DNA from: an uncultured Clostridia bacterium
GTDB lineage: Bacteria > Bacillota > Clostridia > TANB77 > CAG-508
Direction: 5' to 3'
Length of the DNA stretch: 64,000 nucleotides
Assembly: GCA_934149075.1 (NCBI GenBank)
Contig: CAKPDR010000008.1
Span: 16,175 to 80,174, forward strand
Position numbers and translations under genes: made by a program. The notes below the pieces were generated by a model. It made no database searches. It had not been told where the DNA came from and saw only the letters and a program-made list of their open reading frames with translations. Below are positions 7,494-14,554 of this stretch, piece after piece (the stretch's first letter is position 1; each line of letters opens with the position of its first letter).

Positions 7494-8197
7494 AAATATT
7501 CTCCTGATATATCTATATCTTTATATTTTTCAAGTAATTCATTCGCTTTTTCTAAAAGTAATTTATCAAAAATTTTAGCTGTTGATTCTATAATCTCCTT
7601 TGTTAGATCTTTGTTTGATAGTGGCATTCCTAATAAACATTGTGGTTCAATCGTTTTTGGAACGAATCCTCTAATTAACAATTGATTTTTTAATTCAAAA
7701 TCATCTTTAAAGTCTTTTAAAGGAAATTCAATTTCTATATTGTATTTTTTGAAAAAACTTTTAAATTTTTCTAGTAATAAATCTTGTTCTATTGCAAATA
7801 ATTGACTTTTTCTCGCACCATCTACTACTAATTTTATATCCATTTTGTTGCTTAATATAATAGACATTATATACATAGACAATCTGCAAGATAAACAATT
7901 AAATTGTGATATAGTAGTTTCTCCATATTCTTTTAAAATTTCGCTCATCTTTTTATTATAAAATAAATTCAAAAATTCTCTCCATATAGCTTCTGTTCTT
8001 TTAACTTTCAAGATTTCAACTTTATCATTACCATATTTTTTTTGTATTCTTTTTGCAGTTTCTATTGCATTTTCTGATTTCAATCCGCATCCATTTTCAT
8101 AAGTTACAAGCTTAACATTGTAACATTTTTCCAACATCAATAGTGTAAGATAGAATGAATCTTTTCCACCAGAAAATAAAACTAAAACGTTATTCAT
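7490..8197 (-). CDS. PP-loop (SGGKDS) ATP-pyrophosphatase superfamily protein
   Basis: The 235-residue protein begins MNNVLVLFSGGKDS with the PP-loop at residues 9-14, the ATP-adenylating motif of thiolases, amidases and 7-cyano-deazaguanine synthases. A Cys pair in FNCLSCRLSMYIM (near residue 104) and a late Cys in EPQCLLGMP could bind metal or carry sulfur. It is coupled to the TudS-like gene downstream, suggesting paired sulfur chemistry on a base or tRNA: one adding or activating, the other removing. It is not a clear match to MnmA, TtcA, ThiI or QueC by motif. AGGAG lies just upstream (complement near 8207-8212). Confidence 0.7.
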   Translation of the reverse strand: MNNVLVLFSGGKDSFYLTLLMLEKCYNVKLVTYENGCGLKSENAIETAKRIQKKYGNDKVEILKVKRTEAIWREFLNLFYNKKMSEILKEYGETTISQFNCLSCRLSMYIMSIILSNKMDIKLVVDGARKSQLFAIEQDLLLEKFKSFFKKYNIEIEFPLKDFKDDFELKNQLLIRGFVPKTIEPQCLLGMPLSNKDLTKEIIESTAKIFDKLLLEKANELLEKYKDIDISGEYL

Positions 8198-8216
8198 AAC
8201 TAAATTCTCCTCATTC

Positions 8217-8597
8217 TTAAATTCTTTTGTTCTTTAATAAATTTATTATATGTCTAAAATCCTTACCATTAAAGAAATACTTTTCTGCTTTTGTAAATGC
8301 AGTATTATTTTTTCTTTTATAATCTAACTTATCTATTACTGTTAGCATATCTGAAACTTGGAATAATCTTTTTTTAATATGGTCAAATCCTATTTTTCTT
8401 TCAACTTTTGGATTAGTAGCAAATAAAGCATCTAATATCGTTGCCAATGTTTCTTGTCCATTATCATAATAAATGACAATTTTATCAAATGTATCAAAAT
8501 ATGCTTTATTATCATTTATAAATTGTCCTATCTCTCTTGCCAATGCCATATTAAGTTGCATTTTCTTATCGACATATTTATACCATAAAAGTAGCAT
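8217..8597 (-). pseudogene. DUF3800-like protein, N-terminally truncated
   Basis: The 126 residues fit the C-terminal half of DUF3800 proteins: KIVIYYDNGQETLATIL, then RLFQVSDMLTVIDKL and a closing FFNGKDFRHIINLLK. Intact members are roughly 220-250 residues with an N-terminal DESG motif (RNase H-like); that half is absent, and the upstream bases (8600-8690) do not encode it. I therefore call it a truncated gene. DUF3800 genes are common in mobile elements. Confidence 0.6.
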
Positions 8598-8691
8598 TTT
8601 CTCAACATTTTTCCCAATAAAATTTGACTTTTTTCAAAAGTTAGGGTATAAATTATGTGTATTCCAGTTGAGAATACAAGAATATTGATGT

Positions 8692-8721
8692 CATCTGAGG
8701 AATTTTACAATTCCTCAGATG
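8692..8721. other. Perfect 13-bp hairpin without T-run
   Basis: CATCTGAGGAATT (8692-8704) and AATTCCTCAGATG (8709-8721) enclose the loop TTAC. It lies in the gene-poor stretch 8600-9172. The interval 8722-9055 holds no gene that I can see. Confidence 0.5.
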
Positions 8722-9055
8722 CCAGGCGAAAACGAGTCGCATAAGGGATTGCGAGCTGGTTGTTAGAAAGTGTGAAAATTTTAAAAATAATAGTAAACTT
8801 GTCCAGTATTTATAAGTAATTAGAAAGCCATGAGTGCAAAATTCAATATTCTATTTACATACACACTATAAAATGAGTACATATTGAAAACTCAAATTTT
8901 GTTTGAGCTTATTAAATTTGTATTCGTAGTAGGTAAATAGAGTATTGGTATATCGCTTATGGTCTTTTTGTTGTATATAAATTTCTGCCCTCTCTATTTA
9001 TACAGAAACAAAAAGAGTTTAACAATTTATGAGCCCTCCGCAAGGAGCCCAACTA

Positions 9056-9125
9056 GACACTTTCCAAAACAAAGTTTTGAAAGTGTCATAGTGGGTTACA
9101 TACTTTCTAAAAGAAAGTTATGTAA
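9056..9125 (+). other. oriT: Candidate MobV-type origin of transfer (oriT)
   Basis: Two bulged inverted repeats (9056-9087, arms GACACTTTC/GAAAGTGTC plus CAAAAC/GTTTTG; and 9096-9125, arms TTACAT..CTTTC/GAAAG..ATGTAA) flank TAGTGGGTTA (9089-9098). The pMV158-type MobV nick region has TAGTGTGTTA next to an inverted ACTTT repeat, so the fit is close. It lies about 50 bases upstream of a mobV 5' fragment, the usual position. Confidence 0.55.
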
Positions 9126-9172
9126 CAGCTCCTTTCGGTCGCTTGCTTGCTACTTACAGGAAGGGAAATATA

Positions 9173-9376
9173 TTGGACAAGAACAAAACAAATTATTCAG
9201 TAGCTAGAGTAGAAACTTATACTAAAACAAGTATAACTAAAGCTGAACGACACAACGAAAGAAAAAACAAGTCATATTCTAATATGAATGTGGACTTGAC
9301 TCAAACACCAAACAATATACATTACAAAAGATGTGAAACCACCTACAATGAGAAATTATTAGATATATTGCTATAA
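9173..9376 (+). pseudogene. mobV/Pre relaxase, N-terminal fragment
   Basis: From TTG 9173, with AGGAAGGGA at 9157-9166, the frame reads DKNKTNYSVARVETYTKT then AERHNERKN and NMNVDLTQTPNNIHYKRC, the N-terminal signature of one Pre/MobV branch. It ends after about 67 residues at TAA 9374-9376, where sequence from a serine recombinase takes over. The HxH catalytic region is absent, so this is a deletion remnant. It is a different relaxase type from the pseudogene at 5846-6382. Confidence 0.7.
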
Positions 9377-9838
9377 TGGATAACATTGATAGTAGCAAAG
9401 GATTAAATGACTTCTTGCCTATTCAAGATTGGTTTAATGACATGCATGCAAAAAATACAAGTCAAAAAGTTAGAGCAGTTCTTAAAAGCAAAGGCGAATC
9501 AGGAATTTCACTTGCTAATAATGTGCCTTATGGTTATAAAAAAGATGAGAATGATAAAACAAAATGGGTTATTGATGAAACATCAGCAGAAGTAGTAAAA
9601 GAAATATATAACTTATTTATTCAAGGACATGGAACTTTTGAAATAGCTAGAATTTTAAGAGAAAGAAAAATATTGACTCCATCAGAATATAATGCAAGTG
9701 TTATCACAAACTCAATTACTAATACTCAAGAATATCAATATAAATGGTGTGGAACTACTGTAGCTGGGATTTTAGATAGACAAGAATATATTGGAGATAC
9801 TGTTAATTTTAAATATACTGTTCGTTCTTATACAAGAG
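9376..9838 (+). pseudogene. Large serine recombinase, middle fragment
   Basis: The frame from 9376 reads SSKGLNDFLPIQDWFNDMH, then TSQKVRAVLKSKGESG, VPYGYKKDEND, VIDETSAEVVKEIYNLF and GTFEIARILRERKILTP. This is the E-helix end and Recombinase domain of large serine recombinases (TnpX-like). Both the N-terminal catalytic domain and the zinc-ribbon/coiled-coil C-terminus are missing. Near 9838 it meets, tail to tail, a second recombinase fragment on the other strand. Confidence 0.75.
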
Positions 9839-10349
9839 TTTTATTCTCGTGTTTATAGCCTAATGGAGCAATATGGGGAATATGACCTTGCTTTATCGCA
9901 CCAGCTAAACCTATTTTAGTTCTCTCACTAGTTCTTTCAATTTCATTTTGACTTGCACTTACCAAAAGTCTTGAAATTATCTTACCATTTGCTGTAGTTG
10001 TATTTATATCATCATTAACGCAATCTATATATGCATTATTTTCATCTAAAAAGGTTATAAGTTCTCCTCAATCATAAATACTTCTTGTAAATCTATCTAA
10101 TTTAAGAGAAATAATAGTATTTATCTTTTTAGATTTAATATCTTCTTTTAATCTTTCAAATTCTGCTCTAAAATTACCAGTCTTTGCACTAACACCAGCA
10201 TCTTCATAGTAATCTATAATTTCATAATCCTTAAATTTACAATAAGCTTCTAATCGTTCTTTTTGCTCTGGAAGACTAAAGCCCTCACGTGCTTGATCTT
10301 CAGTAGAAACCCTCATATACAATCCACATTTTTTCTTTTCTTTACTCAA
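9839..10349 (-). pseudogene. Large serine recombinase, N-terminal fragment with nonsense mutation
   Basis: From TTG 10347-10349, after AGGAGG, the frame reads MSKEKKKCGLYMRVSTEDQ with the catalytic Ser at residue 15, then EGFSLPEQ and SLKLDRFTRSIYD, then TGA where the family has Trp. Reading on in frame gives FLDENNAYIDCVNDDINTT and SQNEIERTSERTKIGLAGAI, ending near GYKHENKTLV. TGA is a normal stop elsewhere here, so this is a broken gene. It is a second recombinase, different from the fragment it abuts. Confidence 0.8.
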
Positions 10350-10607
10350 TTTATAAACCTCCTAACAAAAAAGAGACATCCAAGAACACACACAAGTTAT
10401 CTTTGACATCTCTTAAATTTGTTTATATTACAACATACTATCTTTGAACAAACCAAAAACATATAATCAACTTCCAACAAGTAAACATAATTATTTTGAT
10501 GTCAGTATTATATCACGATTTTAAGAAATGTCAAATTCTTAGCTATTTTAAGCTGTTTATATAATTTTCTAATTCTGATAATTTTATCTTTTCGATAGAT
10601 TGGATAT

Positions 10608-10814
10608 TTAAACATCATTAGAATAGTTAAAGACCAGAAATGTAGTATCTTTTACAATTACTCTATATGGTTCAATATACGAAATATTGGTTTTCTCAAT
10701 TTTTCTTATACTGCCATTAACAGAAGTCGGTGTAACCTTTGAGAACTCATATATAAACTCTAATCTTTTCTTTAAGTTTTCCTCAAATCGTAGTTCTTCT
10801 TTAATTATTTTCAT
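10608..10814 (-). CDS. Small hypothetical protein
   Basis: I prefer ATG 10812-10814 (about 68 residues, MKIIKEELRFEENLKKRLEF), because AAAGGA lies 8 bases upstream on the coding strand; an ATG four codons earlier sits directly against that site. The protein is charged and probably alpha-beta, with a C-terminal YRVIVKDTTFLVFNY stretch. No family recognised. A toxin of RelE/ParE size is possible but unsupported. It sits between the recombinase remnant and repeat copy 2. The interval 10350-10607 shows no gene. Confidence 0.35.
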   Translation of the reverse strand: MKIIKEELRFEENLKKRLEFIYEFSKVTPTSVNGSIRKIEKTNISYIEPYRVIVKDTTFLVFNYSNDV

Positions 10815-10865
10815 TTCAAGCACCATCCTTTCTTTTTAGGCTATTGGATGATGTTTTTTGGGCAA

Positions 10866-10897
10866 AGAAAAAAATCATCCAACTACTTGAATGATTT
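10866..10897 (-). terminator. Former tRNA-Leu terminator
   Basis: AAATCAT (10872-10878) pairs with ATGATTT (10891-10897), and the A-run to its left gives a minus-strand T-run. On the minus strand it follows repeat copy 2, so before element B arrived it probably ended the tRNA-Leu transcript. Confidence 0.5.
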
Positions 10898-10899
10898 TT

Positions 10900-10942
10900 T
10901 ATCTATCTGTTCTATTAGTTCGAAAAGATACGTCATTGGTGC
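10900..10942. repeat. 43-bp direct repeat, copy 2 (inner att of element A)
   Basis: Identical to 4906-4948 over 43 bases. It overlaps the left 13-bp att of element B (10936-10948), so the tRNA 3' end was used twice as an insertion target. Confidence 0.75.
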
Positions 10943-10948
10943 GGATGA
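10936..10948. repeat. attL of element B (13-bp direct repeat)
   Basis: TTGGTGCGGATGA here matches 20977-20989, which holds the 3' end of tRNA-Leu including its CCA. The integrase gene lies 125 bases away, as is usual for tRNA-targeting elements. Confidence 0.75.
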
Positions 10949-11072
10949 CTGTTTATTCGTACCATTTAATCACTTGATACTACCGCATTTATTCACTTAT
11001 CATATATTTTGGAACTTGGTTCCAAATAATTCTTTCTTTATTTAATCTATTAAGATTATACATCATATTAGT

Positions 11073-12506
11073 TTAATTTTCTATATTTTTAAATTCTTTA
11101 TCGAATTTTTCATTAGTTTCATTCATATATGCTGAATATTTCTTTAATTCTTTTTGTCTATAATAATCGTAAATCTTTCCATAGGTATTTATAGTAATTT
11201 GAATATTTGAATGTCCTAAAATCTTTTGTAATACTTCAATTCTCATACCAGCCTCAATACATCTTGTTGCAAATGTATGTCGTAACATATGTGTATTTAC
11301 TTTACTTGATTGGTAATTAACATAGTGAACACCTTTTAATTTTGTTACTTTCTTGTGTTTCTTTGTTATAAGTCGAATTCCTGCATTTTTACAAATTCTC
11401 TGAAATTCAGAATTTACTTGATTAGGAGTATATAACTTTTTATCTTCTCTAATAAATAATGTACCATAGGAATTTGGTATAAATTCAGCTAAAGCTTTTC
11501 TTATTACTTCATTAGATTTTTCAGTTAAATCAATTCTTCTCATCCCGTTAGTTGTTTTAGTGCATTTTCCAATAATAATATTATCTGCTAAATCTTTAGT
11601 TAAAGTTTTAGTGATTGCGATAGATCCGTATTCTCCAATATCAAAATCTATATCTTCAGGTTTTAATGCAAGTATTTCTCCAATCCTCATACCTGTATAT
11701 AATGCGGTTAAAATTATTAAATTATATTTATCAGGTGTTTCTTCAATATATTTGGTTAAAATATATTCCTCTCTACGACTGAAAGCATCAACCTCTTTAT
11801 TCTTTTTAAAGCTTTTGGGTAGTCTAAGTGCTTCATCATCATCTAGTAACCAATTTTCTGCAATTATTTTTCTTTTCTTAGCTATTTTAAAGGCAACTTG
11901 AATTACACCTTTTAGTTTTGATAATGTTCTATTAGCATAGTTTCTATGTCCTTCAAAAAAGTTAACTATCATTGTTCTAGTAACTTTTTGAATAGGAATA
12001 CAACTTAATTTGTCTCTTTCTATTATTTTTATGGTTTCACAAACTCTATTAAATGTGTTTGGGATAATTTCTCCTTTGTTAAGTTTTTGTTTCCAAGCAT
12101 CTTTTGCTAAAGTTGCTATTGTTTCACTATTATTTTTATCAATATTTTTAGGTAATCCATTAGAATTAACATCATTAATAAAATCAACAATTTTATTATA
12201 TACTTCATCTCGCGATTTACCACTAAACTGTTTTCTGATTGGTATACCTATTGCTAAACGGCTTGTCTTTAATATTTCGCCTTTATATACAACATATATA
12301 TAAAACTTATCGCAATTTTCTTTGTCTTTACAATTAAGACAATTATTACAACATTTCATTTTATATAGGCTTTTTCTATTTGCGCATTTATCTTTATTAG
12401 TACAATTATTACAGGTTGGGCAAATAGGTAGTTTATTATTTGTTTTCTTATTTTTAGTAATATATTCATTTATACTATAATCTTTATCTTCAATTAATTT
12501 CCTCAT
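11073..12506 (-). CDS. int: Tyrosine recombinase integrase of element B
   Basis: The integrase catalyses insertion and excision of element B at tRNA-Leu. I start it at ATG 12504-12506 (477 residues), as AGGAGG (complement 12513-12518) is ideally placed; a start 13 codons upstream lacks this. The N-terminus holds a Cys-rich zinc-binding region (CPTCNNCTNKDKC and CCNNCLNCKDKENC). An SAM-like core-binding domain follows, then the catalytic domain with TGMRIGEI (Arg), HMLRHTF (His-x-x-Arg), GHSN (His) and INTYG (Tyr nucleophile). All catalytic residues are present. The duplicated Cys cluster is unusual next to typical Tn916-type integrases. Confidence 0.93.
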   Translation of the reverse strand: MRKLIEDKDYSINEYITKNKKTNNKLPICPTCNNCTNKDKCANRKSLYKMKCCNNCLNCKDKENCDKFYIYVVYKGEILKTSRLAIGIPIRKQFSGKSRDEVYNKIVDFINDVNSNGLPKNIDKNNSETIATLAKDAWKQKLNKGEIIPNTFNRVCETIKIIERDKLSCIPIQKVTRTMIVNFFEGHRNYANRTLSKLKGVIQVAFKIAKKRKIIAENWLLDDDEALRLPKSFKKNKEVDAFSRREEYILTKYIEETPDKYNLIILTALYTGMRIGEILALKPEDIDFDIGEYGSIAITKTLTKDLADNIIIGKCTKTTNGMRRIDLTEKSNEVIRKALAEFIPNSYGTLFIREDKKLYTPNQVNSEFQRICKNAGIRLITKKHKKVTKLKGVHYVNYQSSKVNTHMLRHTFATRCIEAGMRIEVLQKILGHSNIQITINTYGKIYDYYRQKELKKYSAYMNETNEKFDKEFKNIEN

Positions 12507-12530
12507 ATAATTCCTCCTAAAATTTATTTT

Positions 12531-12602
12531 TAGGAATAACTTCACATACCTTGACAGTCTATGTTATAATAAGGTTAGAGGTTATTTAGGAAGTTATTCC
12601 TA
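12531..12602. promoter_or_regulatory. 13-bp inverted repeat in the integrase control region
   Basis: TAGGAATAACTTC (12531-12543) and GAAGTTATTCCTA (12590-12602) are perfect inverse copies 46 bases apart, covering the likely integrase promoter. They could be operators for the HTH protein or arm-type binding sites for Int/Xis. A second hairpin ending in a T-run lies at about 12632-12661. Confidence 0.5.
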
Positions 12603-12661
12603 TCATTGATACATAATTTAATCTCTTGGGAGTTTAGAATGGCATTTCTAAGCTCTCTTTT

Positions 12662-12865
12662 TTAACATACTACTTTATTTATAACATGTCTTTCGCTTAC
12701 ATACTTTCTAAAAGCATTTACTTCAATTAACCAAGCCCTTCCAAATCTGATTGCTGGAAAATTTGGATTATTAAAAAGTTCTAATGAAGCTGTATCTCCA
12801 ATTCCCATAGCTTGCATTACATCTTTTCTCGTTAAAAATTTTGTTCCATCTGGTGTAACCTTCAT
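12662..12865 (-). CDS. Excisionase-like winged-helix/HTH protein
   Basis: The 67-residue protein reads FLTRKDVMQAMGIGDTASLE then FPAIRFGRAWLIEVNAFRKYV, the helix-turn-helix plus wing pattern of MerR-like excisionases (Xis). Such proteins bend attachment DNA and steer the tyrosine integrase toward excision. It lies directly upstream of int on the same strand, the standard place. AGGAGG is just upstream (complement near 12871-12876). Confidence 0.8.
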   Translation of the reverse strand: MKVTPDGTKFLTRKDVMQAMGIGDTASLELFNNPNFPAIRFGRAWLIEVNAFRKYVSERHVINKVVC

Positions 12866-12878
12866 ATAAAATTCCTCC

Positions 12879-13340
12879 TTAATAAGTTTGTATTTTGTAT
12901 AATTTTTTTACTTTTCTATTCAACTTTTTAGGCATAGAACTTGAAACTGTAATGTTAGGATTTAATATTAAATTTCCATTTTTGTTTTCATATACACTTA
13001 AATTTGAGTAAATAAATTGTTCATTCGATATAGTATGTCTTGGCTTTGACATTAACATTGAAGCTTTTCTATGCAAATAATCCAATATTTCTTTTGAATT
13101 ATCTTTTGTTGATTTTCTTTTATACTTTTTCATATATTTTCTTTGGTATTCTTTTCTTTTTAATAATGATTTAATAGCTTTTATTTTTTTATATTTCTTA
13201 AATCTAATATCTTTAGATAAAATTTTTGAGATAGTTCCTTGCATTATATTGTATTTATTAGCAAGTTCTTGTTGAGTAATATCACTATTAAAAAATTCCT
13301 CTTTAATTTTTTCTTTAGTTTCAGCAGATAATATTTTCAT
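12879..13340 (-). CDS. HTH DNA-binding regulator
   Basis: The 153-residue protein opens with a sigma-70 region 4/resolvase-like helix-turn-helix (TQQELANKYNIMQGTISKIL, about residues 23-42), followed by a very basic stretch rich in Lys/Arg to about residue 75 and a C-terminal region of unknown fold. It lies divergent from the zinc-finger/methyltransferase genes and upstream of xis and int, so it could control either set. AGGAGG lies 8 bases or so upstream of its start. Target and effector are unknown. Confidence 0.6.
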   Translation of the reverse strand: MKILSAETKEKIKEEFFNSDITQQELANKYNIMQGTISKILSKDIRFKKYKKIKAIKSLLKRKEYQRKYMKKYKRKSTKDNSKEILDYLHRKASMLMSKPRHTISNEQFIYSNLSVYENKNGNLILNPNITVSSSMPKKLNRKVKKLYKIQTY

Positions 13341-13431
13341 ACTCTAAAACCTCCTTTCTTTCATAATGGAATAATTTTGACTTACATATTTTTAGATACA
13401 ATTATTTCTTATACAAATTTTATAAAACTTG

Positions 13432-13460
13432 TTGAATTTATTTCTTCATTGTTCTATAAT
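13432..13460 (+). promoter_or_regulatory. Sigma-A type promoter of the zinc-finger/R-M operon
   Basis: TTGAAT (13432-13437), 17 bases, TATAAT (13455-13460). Transcription would begin near 13467, giving a leader of about 130 bases that contains the hairpin at 13487-13530. Confidence 0.65.
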
Positions 13461-13486
13461 GTACTTATGTTATGAAACAAATAAAT

Positions 13487-13530
13487 TATATATGTTATTA
13501 TGTAGGTTTACTTACATAATAACATATATA
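13487..13530. promoter_or_regulatory. Perfect 18-bp inverted repeat in the R-M operon leader
   Basis: Two 18-base arms (13487-13504 and 13513-13530, TATATATGTTATTATGTA) flank an 8-base loop. It lies in the transcribed leader, 68 bases before the zinc-finger gene. It could be an operator for the divergent HTH protein or an RNA hairpin. No T-run follows, so a simple terminator is unlikely. Confidence 0.6.
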
Positions 13531-13597
13531 ATAATGGAAGTCAATATTCTTTTTACGATTTGCGTAAAAATTTTAAAAAATTTATAGAGGTGTTGAA

Positions 13598-14536
13598 ATG
13601 ATTAGAGAAAAAAATCCTAATTTTAAAGGACTTTGGGCTAAATATGATAAATATGAAATTGTAAATATAAATGATGAATTTTATATTAAACCTGTTAAAA
13701 ATTCAGACTATATAATATTTGATGTATTTGAAAAACAAAAAGAATTATTAGTAGATTTTCTAATGATTGGAAAAGAAGCATTAGAGTATTCTAATATAAA
13801 TGATGCTGAATGTGTAATAATGGCAACAGAAAATAAATATCAAAAAATGGTATTAGATTTTGTAAATAAATATGGTTTAATGGGAAAATTAACTTATGAT
13901 TTACTTAACACACATATTCTAACAAGTGGCAAAGTTTTTACTCAAGGTTTTAGCAATGTTACAGAATTATCAGCAAGTACATACATAAAACCTTACTTTA
14001 TAGGAAATGAAGATATACAAAGAATTGATTTTGATCATGGTATCAATGAAGATATTTTAAAATATGTATTTGGCTCTGAAAATCCAAATGGTGATATAAA
14101 ATACAATTTCCAAAAAAATGAAGAATATAGTCTAGTATTTTCAAATGAATATAGAGAAAAAATATCAACAATACTTATTTTAGCAAGATTGATGTATAGA
14201 ATATTTAATTCAGTTGAAAATGCTTGCTGGAGCGAAGATAATAACAAAAAATTGGCATATCAAAAATTTTCAAGTAGATTTTCACCTAATAATATAGCTT
14301 TAAATTTTGAATTTGAAGAAAATAAAACATTACTTGCTTGGGATTTTAACTCTTTATTACAAGCTATTGAATTGATATTTGCATTTAATCAAACTAATGA
14401 TAGAAAAGAAGTTAAAATGTGTAAACATTGTAATAAGCCTTTTATTGCAAAAAATTTAAATGCAGAATATGATACAGCAAGTTGTAGAAATATGGCTAAT
14501 GTTTATAGAAATAGAGCTAAAAATAAAAGCAAATAA
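13598..14536 (+). CDS. CGNR-like zinc-finger protein, unknown role
   Basis: The 312-residue protein ends with CKHCNKPFIAKN, then TASCRNMANVYRNRAKNK, a zinc-binding module like that of CGNR proteins but with only three clear cysteines. The helical stretch WDFNSLLQAIELIFAF just before it also matches the layout of that group. The N-terminal 230 residues are not recognised. AGAGGTG lies just upstream. The methyltransferase gene follows 18 bases downstream, so they are one operon. A regulator or partner of the restriction-modification protein is plausible but not shown. Confidence 0.5.
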   Translation: MIREKNPNFKGLWAKYDKYEIVNINDEFYIKPVKNSDYIIFDVFEKQKELLVDFLMIGKEALEYSNINDAECVIMATENKYQKMVLDFVNKYGLMGKLTYDLLNTHILTSGKVFTQGFSNVTELSASTYIKPYFIGNEDIQRIDFDHGINEDILKYVFGSENPNGDIKYNFQKNEEYSLVFSNEYREKISTILILARLMYRIFNSVENACWSEDNNKKLAYQKFSSRFSPNNIALNFEFEENKTLLAWDFNSLLQAIELIFAFNQTNDRKEVKMCKHCNKPFIAKNLNAEYDTASCRNMANVYRNRAKNKSK

Positions 14537-14554
14537 TGGAGTGAAATATTAATT

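Larger units (their letters stand above)
4906..10942. mobile_element. Element A: decayed Tn4451-type mobilizable element
   Basis: About 6 kb lies between two perfect 43-bp direct repeats. Inside are broken tnpV, mobV (two different relaxases) and large serine recombinase genes, which together are the gene set of Tn4451/Tn4453-type elements. There is also a MobV-like oriT candidate and a possible cargo pair (TudS-like and PP-loop proteins). None of the mobility genes is intact, so the element should be unable to move by itself. It sits distal to element B from tRNA-Leu, so it was probably inserted first. Confidence 0.65.

Noticed and set aside
8959..9207. An 82-codon frame on the plus strand over the oriT region
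   Set aside because: It runs through the inverted repeats, has no ribosome binding site and overlaps the better-supported mobV fragment in another frame.
10060..10070. TGA in the serine recombinase read as tryptophan (recoding)
   Set aside because: TGA acts as stop in intact genes here (for example at 2405-2407 and 14-kb genes use TGG for Trp). The gene is also broken in other ways, so a nonsense mutation is simpler.
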